Origin: Theobroma cacao
Taxonomy: Eukaryota; Streptophyta; Magnoliopsida; Malvales; Malvaceae
Direction: 5' to 3'
Assembly (NCBI RefSeq): GCF_000208745.1
Contig: NC_030852.1
Coordinates: 5,959,690 to 6,023,689 of the forward strand
Length of the DNA stretch: 64,000 nt
Both the position numbers and the translations under genes were made by a program. How positions within the stretch are numbered: position 1 is the stretch's first letter; each line of letters opens with the position of its first letter. The notes beneath the pieces were generated by a model. The model was given only the letters and a program-made list of their open reading frames with translations. It did not search any database and was not told where the DNA came from. Positions 1 through 10,449 of this stretch are shown piece after piece.

Positions 1-1389
1 AATCTCTTCTCAAAGATGTTTATGTATTCCTAAAACACTTAATCCTAAAGATATATAAATACGTACTCATCCATTTAATCCCTAACTCATCTTCATAGGG
101 TTCTAGGGTGTCACACAATTAGCCTCATGTTGTTCCTAACTCTTGTCATTTTACTGTATCAAAACAGATATTACAAATTCTCGTAATGATATTCTATATA
201 AACTGATTTTCTATACCAGTCTCGTAATTCTTCCTTCACACTTTCATTACTTGGTATCTCATCTCAATATAGTCATCTCAAGAATCTTTTAATTTTTTTC
301 TTTTAATTATACGCCTATATACAAGGCAATAAAGTAAGTTTTTCAATTCATTTGGGTAAACATTCTCCAGAATATTCAACACTCTCAGATAACAAAACAC
401 AATGACCAATAACCAAAATTCAATTTGTAAGCTCATTATCATGTCACTCCCATCTTACTCATGCATCATAGGCGTGAAGTATTCGGAGCATTACAATGTT
501 GAACAGTCAATGTTGAAGTACTGTAGCTATTAGAAATTTTCTCATCAAAGCTATTTGTTTGCATTCAAAGTCACCACATAAATCATTCTCAACCAGTGGT
601 TTCCTTTTTAGATATATATCATGAGTTCCATAAGTATAGGTACCTTTTATTTTCTTGTCATACACACTAAGCCAGATTAATACTTCCATCTCATGTCATC
701 TTTTGATGTTTATCAACATTCATAAAATTCCACCTCAAAACATCCTTTCCATACAGTGTAATAAATTCATGATAAATATACCACTCCACACATAAGTTGC
801 TTACTATCTACAACTTTCCTCAAATTTATTGTCATCCCTATCCCATTTATCTTCTTTGTCTTATACTCCAATAATCTTATTGACTTTTGGTATAATTAAC
901 TACGAAAACAGCTCAGCTTCCTCCTTACTTTATTCTCACAATCCTTACTGAATCAAAATTTTATATTCCCCATATTCCATAATTTAACTTCATTGGGGTA
1001 TATTTGTGCCCAATTATTACCTCATAGTATCATAACATCACTGAATAATCCCCTTCATGCTTAAATTACAATCATTAACTTAATCACATTACCCATTTCG
1101 AATGTCATTTATAACCTTATTGCTTCCTTCTATAACCTTCCTCAATAATTATATTACCAATTTATCTCTGTTATACTAAAGATTCCCATATACCTTCAGT
1201 TACTTAAATAGCCATTTTATAATACATTCTAGTCCTATACTTTAAAAGCCAAACTATTTTTAATTCTTTGTACAGATAATTATTATCTCTTTTACACAAC
1301 ATCTACTTAGAGTTAAGGTAATGTAAAATCTTACGAAAATATTACATGTCTTTGGGATCATCATCTTAATCTGATCTTATCGGAAGATT
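1..1389. other. AT-rich interior of the Gypsy-type element, no coding seen
   Basis: Stop codons are frequent in all frames and I recognise no protein motif. It follows the gag-like frame on the minus strand, where the rest of gag or pol would be expected, so it is either a decayed interior or a non-coding spacer of a non-autonomous element. Confidence 0.5.
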
Positions 1390-1887
1390 CTACTCCGAGT
1401 CCTTCTGAAGATTCTCTTCCGGGTTTTCCTCCTCCTGAGATTTTTTTTTCCTTTGCTCCTCAATCCAGGCTTGTTGTATTCTCCTATATTCTTCATCACT
1501 CACCGGTGCAACATTTCTTCCACAACCGGGAGGAAAATGTCGTACACCTGACACTTTTCTAAGGGGTTTGCTCGTCACTGTTACTTTTTCCTTATCCTTT
1601 TCTGGTTGTCCCCTTACATTTCTCCCACAGCCTGGTGGAAAGTGTCGGACTACTGTCACGCTCTTCCTAGAACGAATACCTCCTTCGACTATCCTTAATT
1701 TCCCCCTTTCTTTAACATGTTCCTTAGATTTTCTCAAAAGGGAACCTCTTATGCTTACATTAATATTATTACTATCTGCACTTTTTGGACAACTCGGTTC
1801 GGGCTGTTATCGGCTCCTAGCAGTAGAATCTAACGATCCCTCGCTAATACTGTGAGAGGCGTCGAGACTACCATCTCTCCTAGACAT
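1390..1887 (-). pseudogene. gag-like N-terminal frame with duplicated FPPGCGR motif, one in-frame stop
   Basis: An ATG at 1887-1885 (minus) opens a frame that starts MSRRDGSLDAS and continues, after one in-frame TAA at 1809-1807, to a TAG at 1392-1390: 166 codons including the internal and final stops. It lies about 250 bases beyond the primer-binding site, where gag begins in an LTR retrotransposon. The protein is hydrophilic. It contains the string VRHFPPGCGRNV twice, about 40 residues apart, each followed by a charged linker, and ends in a Glu/Lys-rich tail. There is no zinc knuckle in this part. I recognise it only as a retroelement leader or gag start by position; the role of the repeated motif is unknown to me. 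The single stop suggests moderate age. Confidence 0.55.
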
Positions 1888-2139
1888 GGTGTATGTGTCA
1901 CCAGCGCACCTCAAAACCTATATGCAATCAAATAGTAATTGTTTAATTATTTATGCATCTCAAAAGTAGGTAGATTTCTATATGTAGATGCATATATTCT
2001 ATTCAATCTAACCTAACTTAACTTAACTTAACTAGACTTGGGGCCACGCAGTGTCAATGTGGATTTCTTAAAACAACCTTAAAATCAAAAACTTTAAAAT
2101 CCAAAGCTTTAAAACCAAAATCTTTGATCTTTAAACCAT

Positions 2140-2151
2140 GCTCTGATACCA
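2140..2151 (-). other. primer-binding site (initiator tRNA-Met)
   Basis: The minus strand reads TGGTATCAGAGC, the standard plant LTR-retrotransposon primer site complementary to the 3' end of initiator tRNA-Met. It sits eight bases inside the LTR boundary at 2160 and sets the element's orientation as minus. Confidence 0.85.
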
Positions 2152-2159
2152 ATCTAAAT

Positions 2160-5100
2160 TGTCACGACCCAAGACTCCCCATCAAGCCCGTGACAACTGC
2201 CGCGAAGCCTCGACAAACATTCTTCACCCCGAATGTCGATCGAAACCTCACAAGGCTCTCGTATCAGCTTTCGCACTTTCCCGGTGAGAATAGTTATCAA
2301 ATAATCAAAATACGAAGGATTACAAATCATTTCCAAATCATAACATAACATATTGTTTTTTTTTTTTTTGCTCACAGGGGCATTTTCGTCATTTTTGTCG
2401 AAAATCTCGAAACTTGCTAAAAATATAGAAGGTAAGCCGAAAATATATATTTAATAATTTAAAAACAAATTAAGTATCTAAAACGTTCATTTGAAGTGAA
2501 AATTTGACCATTTGAATATAATAAAAATATTCAAAAAAATAAACTATTTTCTTGTAAAATAATTTTCACAAAACTATCGGTACATAATTCTTATAGCGTA
2601 AAAGTTAATTATATTCATATATACTATAAAGCAAATAACCAAAGCATAAAATTTCTTTTACAGTGACACGTGGGCCCACATCTATCTAAAATGCATCGGA
2701 AGGTGGAAACTTACAGCTTTTACCGATTCGAGTCCAAATGAAGATCCTTGTCAAAGTCAGCTAACTATGGAATTCCCCGAGCCTGAAATGTGAGAAAATG
2801 AGGGTGGTGAGATTATAAAATCCCAGTGAGAAAACATATACCATCTAAACTATCTAAAGTCGAGTAAATGGAGACAATTAAAATAAATAATCATATTGTA
2901 ATTTCATTACCTTTCAACTCATTTCAACCAAATAAAATCAATCCATAAAAATCGAGAAATCAACTTGGCTTATGAATTTCTTAAAACTTGGGCTCGTGCC
3001 AAAACTCATACTCGGTGATACCTTGCGCAGGGCATCCAACCGAGTCCGCCAAGGCTGTTAAAAATTTGTATACACTTAAATTATATTTTTAGTTTGAGAA
3101 AAATACAGCCGTTCCTTGGCGTTGGCTAAGTTCCCCTTCACGTGGTGGTTTGGCGTTAAGTGAACCCTAAGCTTTACCCCAGGAGATACCCTATGTGCCT
3201 CTCCGTTCGAGGTAATAATATAATGGAGTTTACCGTGCCCCTCTAATAGGCTGGTCCACGGAACCCCCTCTACAGTAAATAATTAATATATAATCCACCA
3301 ATCAATAAAATTCATTCTAGCATGACATGGCAATTTATCGCAACCTAGCCTCTTAAGGCTGAATACACAGTATAAATAATTCTAACACCAAAATCAGTTT
3401 AGTCATTCATGCTCATTTATTATCATAAGTCATTTAATTCAAAACCATAAATTTGCAACACAAACTAGTAGTCTCCAATTACTCTATTTTCAAAACCAAT
3501 ATTCGATTTTCCAGAAAATTTATAAAATCATTTTATAAAATCACAATTTCTCTTAAAACATAGTAATTTACCATTTAAACCCATTTTCCATAAAATCACA
3601 CAGTTGTATAAAACTACTCTAGATAATTAATATGATAATAAGTTCACTCACAGTTCTAGGAGTCGATGTACTCCTAATCTTAGTCTCCAAGCACAATTTC
3701 TGTACTTTTACCAGTGTACTTTGCTCACCACCTATCCACAATGTGCAATACATAATTCATCACATCAATGCTTGACCATTATAAAATCAATTCAGGCTCG
3801 GTATATATGCATGATAGGATATACAACTTATTCGACTACCACTTAAATGCGGTGTTGACCTAATTCGGCCTATTATCTCCAATTTAACTCCAAATCAATT
3901 CTTCTCACTTTCTACACTCCAATTATAACTAAATTACCTCTATGACTGTGAATGAGATTCAATTTATCAGTCTCGATAGCAAATTACGAAAATACCCCTA
4001 GTGGGTAAAAATCGTATTTTTGCTCCGAAAATTTCTATTATTTTTCTAGGCTCATAATTCATCATTTCTTAACCAATTCTCCTAAAATGAAAATCGAATT
4101 TATCCTCACTCAACACATGATAAATTCGGCCAGTAATGATTGTGGGAGAAAATAAGTTCTTTTCTTATTGTTTTGTTTCTAAATATGCTAAACTAACTTA
4201 AAACACTAACATAATTTAAAATCAAATTAATCTAGCAAGTTTCTCTCTCCTAACCCATTTTTTCAGAATTGAATTCATAATGAAAACATGTAATTTAATC
4301 ATGGAAAATAAAGAGAAATGCTTGGGAATAAGAAAACTCAAGCTTAATAGAAAAAATCTCACCTTTTTCACTTAATTTTCTTGAAAATTCACAGTTTTTC
4401 TTTGATTTTCTCTCTCTAGGGTTTTGTTTTTATTTTCTCTCTCTTCTTGCTTGTTTGGCCGGCCATGGGGTGGAAGATGAGCTGATTTTTGTGCCTTTTA
4501 AAAAGAAAAATAATAAATTAATAAAGGCATGACATGTGGCATCATGTCATTGGCCCGTTTTTAAAATTTTAAAAATTTTAATCCTTTTTATCTCCACCAC
4601 ACAATTAGTCAATGGTCAAAATGAGGATAAAGGAAGACCATGTGCTGGAAAAATGTCCTGGTGGTGGAAAATTACAATTTTGCCCCTAGGGTGGCAAAAT
4701 TACCATTTTACCCTTTTACTTCAAATTATACCGAAATTAAAATTTTTCACTTCTAAACCTCAAATCTTACTCCAATAAGTCAAATTATACTCCAATAAGT
4801 CAAATGGGGCCAAAAAAATCTTTTTTAAAATTTCCATTTTGTCCCCAGGTGGCAAATGACCATTTTGCCCCTAGATAGCGAAAATTTAGGTTTGACTTGA
4901 AATTCATCCTCGAACTCCGAATTACCATATTAAACCATTCTGGGACTTTAAAATTATTAATTTCATTCTAAATTCTCTATTTGATTTAGTTCGAGGCTTA
5001 AATCAACTTTATTGTACCTTTAGGTACAATACCGACTTTTGTAAATTTTTCGGGACTCTCCTAGCATGCAAACATGCTATCCATCACATGTATATCATGA

Positions 5101-5454
5101 TTTTTATAGAGTCGGGCTTGTCATCTTCTCCCACACTTGGATCAACCATATGATTTTTCTTCTTGATTGACTTCGACATTCGGCTAAATATTAATATTTT
5201 AATATTATTTTATTCTAAAAATTTTATCTTGTCTCCTTGGTACCCAAAATACCTTATTATGCCTCACTTGACTTCCAAATCGCCTTTTATCTCACAAATT
5301 CTCCTTCGATAAAATTATTATTATTTTCTCACTTGCGAAATATTTTATCTTAAACTACTCCTTTCGTCTTTTATCACTTCTAAACATTTTAATTGACCTC
5401 AATTTTCATTCGATCAACTTTATTTATCACCATATCAAAGTATGGGGTATTTCA
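2160..5454 (-). repeat. 5' LTR of the Gypsy-type element
   Basis: On the + strand it runs from TGTCACGACCC to GGGGTATTTCA, so both ends are TG/CA. Its first 2.9 kb match the solo LTR at 42889-45678 along their length (for example 'atcgcaacctagcct' and 'ttgacctaattcggcctat' in both). Its last ~320 bases (5130-5454) match the end of the solo LTR at 25175-28663. The interior is non-coding; short frames within it are not conserved between copies. The boundary at 2160 is supported by the adjacent primer site. Confidence 0.8.
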
Positions 5455-5622
5455 GACTGTCACTAAAGACTGTTTTCAATTGAATATATAAGGAAAGAAT
5501 AGTTTGAAAAAAAAAATTGGATTCTTCATATAGGGTATCCCTTACCACAAACACTTGAACCTCATTGCAAAGAGTGAACTACATATGTTTTTCAACCCAT
5601 TTTATTGATGATGATTGTGTTT
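5455..5622. other. short spacer between two LTRs
   Basis: I see nothing recognisable here. The 5' edge of the following Copia LTR may lie within it. Confidence 0.3.
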
Positions 5623-7074
5623 GCCTTGTGTTACATCATGTTTTAATTTGACAAAAATTACATATTACCTTGAATTTAATGTCAAGCATTTGAAATTGTC
5701 TCAAATATATTTTTAAACCTCTAAGGTCATACAATTGTTTGAAAAGCAATGTATCATTAGAAAATATCATTAAAGCTTTCAAACAATGCATTCTCAGCTA
5801 AGAAAACAAAAAGCAAACATGCCTTGAATTATTATTGGATTGTAGGAACAAGGCAAAGAAGAAATAGCTAAAGAGAGGCACCAAAAAGCTAAGGAAACCT
5901 CAAAACCCAAGTCAAGAGTCAATCTTAGAGATGTTCAAGTTGACCTAAAGGTAGAAAGAGTGAAAAACTTGAAGTATACAAAGCCATAATCGACCTTGGA
6001 GTGGCTATCGTTGACCCTAAAGTAGAAAGCTCAAAAAGTTAGAGAACAACACAGCCATAGTCGACCCTGGAATAGTGGTAGTTGACCCTAGCTACTCTGA
6101 TGCGTGAAAAATAGGGAAATCAAGAGACATAGTTGACCTTAGCAAAGCCATAGTCGACTACATTAACCTATACTTGCAAAAATGATGCTCTTAGGATTTA
6201 GATTTGGATCGAGTTTAGGAAGGTTATACTCGACTATGGAACCCAAATTTGAGAAATTTGAAAAATATAGTCGACCCTAGGAGCGTTGTAGTTGAGGGCT
6301 TCGGTAATGACCAGATTTGATTCAAAGTTGTGTCTAACAGCTCCAAACTTCACACCAGCTATAAATAAACACCTTTAAGTCATTTGGAAGCAAAAAAAGA
6401 CTTAAGATAAAGTTTTAAACCCTAGAGAGACATCTAAAAGCTTATCTTCACTCTCTAGCTTCATTTTAGTTTTCCATTAAACTTAAAAAAGTTTTATACT
6501 TGCTTTATTCAAGCTAAAATTTCTTCTTTCACTACACTCAGCTTAAACTCCTAGCACTTAGCTTTGTAAAGGCATTTTCTTGGTAAACTTTGTACTCTAT
6601 TGTAAAGGTTCTAGCTTAACCTTGAAAAACTATTTGTGGGTTTGTGGTTGAGCTCTTGGAAAACCATTGTTGAAGGGTTTCCCTTAATCCCATGAAAAAA
6701 CATTATAAGGGTTTCACTTGATCTCATGAAAACCTCATTTCACTTAAAGGATTTTAAATTTCTTGATGTTCCGAGAGAATGGATGTAGGTACCGGAGAAA
6801 GGTGAACCACTACAAAAATATTGTGTTTTGCTTTTATTCTTTTTGCATTGTGATTTATTGCTTACATTTATGTTAGGAAAATATTTATAGCTTGATTTAT
6901 TATTTGTTTTTTCCAATTTATTATTGAAATTTGCTTAGGAAAATCACACACTTTGTTTTTGACACAAAAGAAATTTTTGATTGCAAAAGTCTTGATTTTT
7001 ATGCTTAGTTTTCAAAAGAACCTTTATATACCAGTTCACTCCCTCTTGGTATATTGATTATTGAGACATCTACA
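5623..7074 (+). repeat. Copia (SIRE-like) LTR copy or solo LTR
   Basis: This 1.45-kb non-coding stretch matches 61761-63080 in the same orientation. It also resembles, more weakly, the R/U5 part of the LTRs at 36210 and 46863: the 'ggttctag...cttgaaaa' block, repeated 'gaaaaaccattgttg' blocks, 'ggatgtagg' and 'gaaccact'. A TATAAATA box lies at 6360. U3 (5930-6300) holds about ten copies of TTGACC- or GTCGAC-like motifs. The likely 3' end is TCTACA at 7074. No primer site or gag follows, so it is a solo or orphan LTR. No target duplication was found and the 5' boundary is approximate. Confidence 0.65.
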
Positions 7075-7572
7075 CTAATAGATTGGAATTTACACAAAAA
7101 TTTGTTTAACTTTTGTCAAATTTCTAATCATAGAGGTGATGGTGTTGGTAGGGTAAATGATAAATGCTTGCATGATTAGGGGATTGATAAATTTTGACAA
7201 TCATAGTAGACAATGCTAGTTCAAATGATGCTGCAATAACATAGTTGAAGAAAAGGTCTAACCAATTAGGAACTAGCATTGCATAAGGTAAATTTCTTAA
7301 TTTAAGATACATTGCACGCATAATTAACCTAGTTGTTAGTGATGGATTGAAAGAATTTAATGATTGAGTAGTTAGATATGTGTAATCACCATTTGGGTTT
7401 TAAAAATTTAAGAAGTGTGTTCATATTGAAAAGATTCCTACTAATAGTTGGTCATGATTAGATGTTACCACTAGATGGAGTTCAATGTACTTAATGTTGG
7501 ATACGACTCAAAAATTTGAAAGGGCCTTTGATAGATTTGATGAGATAGATTCTTTGTTAGAATTTTCTATCA
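7075..7572. other. intergenic, nothing recognised
   Basis: AT-rich sequence between two LTR-type repeats, with no conserved frame seen on either strand. Confidence 0.4.
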
Positions 7573-8017
7573 TGTGGGCTTCTATTAATTGGTAATTTCA
7601 GTTTAATAAAATAGATTGATAAATTAGTCCTATTGTGAGACGAAGCATGAGAGCCCAATTAATATTAAAGTGATCAGTTAATGATGGGCTTTACACGTTT
7701 AATTGGGTTAGTGTGGTGTAATGGTTGTGTAGGCCTTGGCCCAATACACCTTTAATAAGGAGGCTTGTACTTGGATTTTTTTTATTATATATATGTGGCT
7801 AGGTCCCCTCTTCGCTTCTAACCTAACGGTATCTACCCATTGAAAGCAGCCATAAATAATAGAGAAGTGCAAAGAGGAAGATTTAGCCTTTACCAAGAAT
7901 TCTCTATTTTTTCACTATGAACAATGGCTACCTCTATGAATCAAATAGTTATGCAATAAATAGTTGATGCTTTTAGTGTTTTAATATTCACACATGGATC
8001 TAGGGATTCAACTTACA
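7573..8017 (+). repeat. probable 5' LTR of the Copia element
   Basis: The 3' edge (ACTTACA at 8017) is fixed by a primer-binding site two bases later. The 5' edge is a guess from the first plausible TGTGGGC. A TATATATA stretch near 7785 could be the LTR promoter. No second copy was found downstream of the pol gene, so the length cannot be confirmed. Confidence 0.45.
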
Positions 8018-8019
8018 TG

Positions 8020-8031
8020 TGATATCAGAGC
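8020..8031 (+). other. primer-binding site, one mismatch
   Basis: TGATATCAGAGC differs at one base from the common TGGTATCAGAGC site for initiator tRNA-Met. It lies two bases after the proposed LTR end. Confidence 0.7.
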
Positions 8032-9607
8032 AACATGTGTGAAATTAGAACCCAATAAAATTTAGGAACTCAATGAATTTATTTTGTAAAATTGCTTGTT
8101 GGGGCATACTTATTTTTTTTATCATCAGACTTCTATTTTCCAGTTATCGTTTTTGGGCATAAGGTTAGGGCTTTTATTACTCACAATACATAGATTAATT
8201 TTGTATAAACCTCTTCTCTTAACTTGTACCATAGAGATAGGAATTAAATAGTAAGTTTGGGATTTGAACATAAAACCCAAAATCTAGTTTTTTATTAATC
8301 ACTTATAGTTTATGTGTTTTAATTTCAATTGGACTCTTAAAATCAACTTACATGTGTTATAGAGTTGATATCTAAGTTTAATTACATAAAAATATACGTG
8401 TATTGCAACCAATTTTGAAGAAAACTTAAAATAGGGTTAAGAATGCTTTTTCAAAATTAATTTTCTTAATTAATTGATCTTGGTTTTGTAGTTTTTTTAT
8501 GAGTTTTAATGCATGGGCATTATAGAACAAAGTCCTAATTAAGATTTTAAAATGTCAATTTCATCAAAAATCCTTGAAAAGCTAAGAATTAGAGAGAAAT
8601 AAAGATAAAAACCCAAATGGGTCGAATTTGACCTAACCCAATTAGAAGTTGAAGAAATAGCAAATTATGTGGGGCAGCGAATCCCACTCTTAAGCATGGA
8701 GTGTGTGGTGCATGGGGCCCATTAGGCACATGATTTTTGAAATATTTTTTGGCAGTTCATCTCCACTTACCCAACTTTACATGTTGAACTATTTTTTTGA
8801 ATTTTTAATGCACATTTAATATTTATTTATTTTTATGTGCATTTAATTAATTATTCTAAATATTTCTGATGAGATATTTCTAGAATGCATGTGATAGAAA
8901 AATAATATGCATATGTTTGAGTTGAATGGCTATATGTACACTCCTAAGATTAGTCTGTAAATTTGTATACTTTCAAGTTGAAATTATATACATAATTTGG
9001 AGAATATATTGTATTTATTTAAAAAAAAAAGGTTTCAAGACCCTAAGTTTTATTGCAACGAATACAATTTGGGACCAAATGAGATACAACGAGGCTTAGT
9101 ATCTTAGCAAAAATGGTTCATTGCATACATTGGGTTGAGTATGCAAATTAAGGAATTTGGGTAAATAATTAATTCTCGATTTAAGAAATTTTTTATTAAT
9201 TGGTGTATGTGTTTGGCTGCCAAAATGGTTGATGTACTGAAATTAATTGATTATTTTCTTAAGCAAAAGCTTACGAGATGATTTTTTAATTTGTTTTATA
9301 CAATCACTTGCCCAAAAGGGTTTATTGTGTAAGGAAATTTAGAGTGGGACATGAAGCATCATGGTTGAGAGTATATCGGTTTAGAAGGTTTATCTGCCCA
9401 AAAGAGATAGGCTTTTCAAAAACTAAAATATTCTTATATTTGCTTTATGTGGAAAGTGCCTATTAGCATGTCATATTTTCTACCTAATGTGGAGTCTGTG
9501 ATGATGCACCTAAACTCTTCAGTTATTTTCTTTCGCACATTTTGGACTATCGCTAATTATTTCATTATTGCCCAATTAACTAATAGTTGCATTTCTTGTC
9601 TTAAACA
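8032..9607 (+). other. Copia leader between primer site and gag
   Basis: This 1.6-kb stretch has no recognisable coding. A long leader is not unusual in plant LTR elements, but part may be inserted sequence. Confidence 0.5.
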
Positions 9608-10449
9608 GTGACATTTACTGTAAATAATAATCAAGCTACTGTTGAGACTTTTAATGGGTTTAACTTTTAGAGATGGAATGAAGATTTGTCTTTTGCCTTG
9701 GCTATGAGTGAAATAGATATAGCCTTGTGTGTTGATAAGCATACTGCCCTTACAAACAAAAGCATTACTAAGAAAAAAGAATTCTTTGCTAAATGGGATA
9801 AAGCAAATCGCATGTGTATGCCTGCCATTAAGAGATTTGTTTTTGAGCATCTATTGAGTGGGTTGCAAAAAACTAAAATTGATAAGGAACTTTATGAAGC
9901 AATAGGTGAAAGATATCAAAAATCTAGTAAGTTTGAGGCTGGGAACCTTATGAGTGAGTTGACGAGTATGAAGTATGACAGTGTTGGAGGGGTTAGGGAT
10001 TTTAACATGAAAATGGTCCACATTCAACTAAATTGGCTTCTTATGACATCACCCTTCTTAAAAAACTTATTGTCTGTCATGCCCTCAATTCCTTAGCTAT
10101 TGAGTTTACCCAAATCAAAACTGCCTATAATGCTGTGAATGAGGTTGAAGTGTTAATGACTTTATTTCTAAATGTGTCTCTAAGGAAGAAAAACTCAAAA
10201 AAGAAAAGAGTGACAGTGCCTTGCTTACCACCAATTCCAAACCTTATTGATTGGAAGAACTTTAAGAAGCCTAGAAATGCTCCTAAGCAGGACATTAAAA
10301 AACATGGTAATGGTCAGATTAAAGGGGTAGGAGATCCTAAAGCTATCATAAGGAAAGAGGTTAGGTGTTTTTTCTGCAAAAAGAAAGGTCACATGGAACA
10401 TGAGTGCCCCAAGTATAAGTCTTGGTTAGAAAAAAAAAAGAAACAATAA
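9608..10449 (+). pseudogene. Copia gag (broken)
   Basis: The frame beginning at 9608 reads VTFTVNNNQATVETF, with an in-frame TAG at about 9668. An open stretch follows from 9686 whose residues (EDLSFALAMSEID, KWDKANRMCMPAIKR) match the UBN2-type gag of plant Copia elements. Near 10035 a one-base indel shifts the frame, and the second part (10033-10449) continues with ASYDITLLKKLIVCHALNSL. It ends with a CCHC zinc knuckle, CFFCKKKGHMEHEC, and a basic tail before TAA at 10447. Gag packages the element's RNA in cytoplasmic virus-like particles. With at least one stop and one frameshift this copy cannot make a full protein. Confidence 0.85.

Larger units (their letters stand above)
1..5454 (-). 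mobile_element. Gypsy-type LTR retrotransposon, left part outside window
   Basis: This minus-strand element is read from its 5' LTR (5454 down to 2160), through a primer-binding site (2151-2140) and a gag-like frame (1887-1390), and then runs out of the window. The order LTR, primer site, gag is seen directly and fixes the orientation. No protease, RT or integrase lies inside the window, so Gypsy is inferred from the LTR ends (minus-strand start like TGAAATACCCC, end CGTGACA) and from resemblance to the solo LTRs at 25175 and 42889. The second LTR and target duplication cannot be checked. Positions 1-1389 are AT-rich and show no frame I recognise. Confidence 0.7.

Noticed and set aside
2160..5454. 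Solo LTR interpretation
   Set aside because: A primer-binding site and gag-like frame follow on the minus strand, so it is the 5' LTR of a longer element.
9557..9850. 97-codon minus-strand frame
   Set aside because: Antisense shadow of Copia gag.
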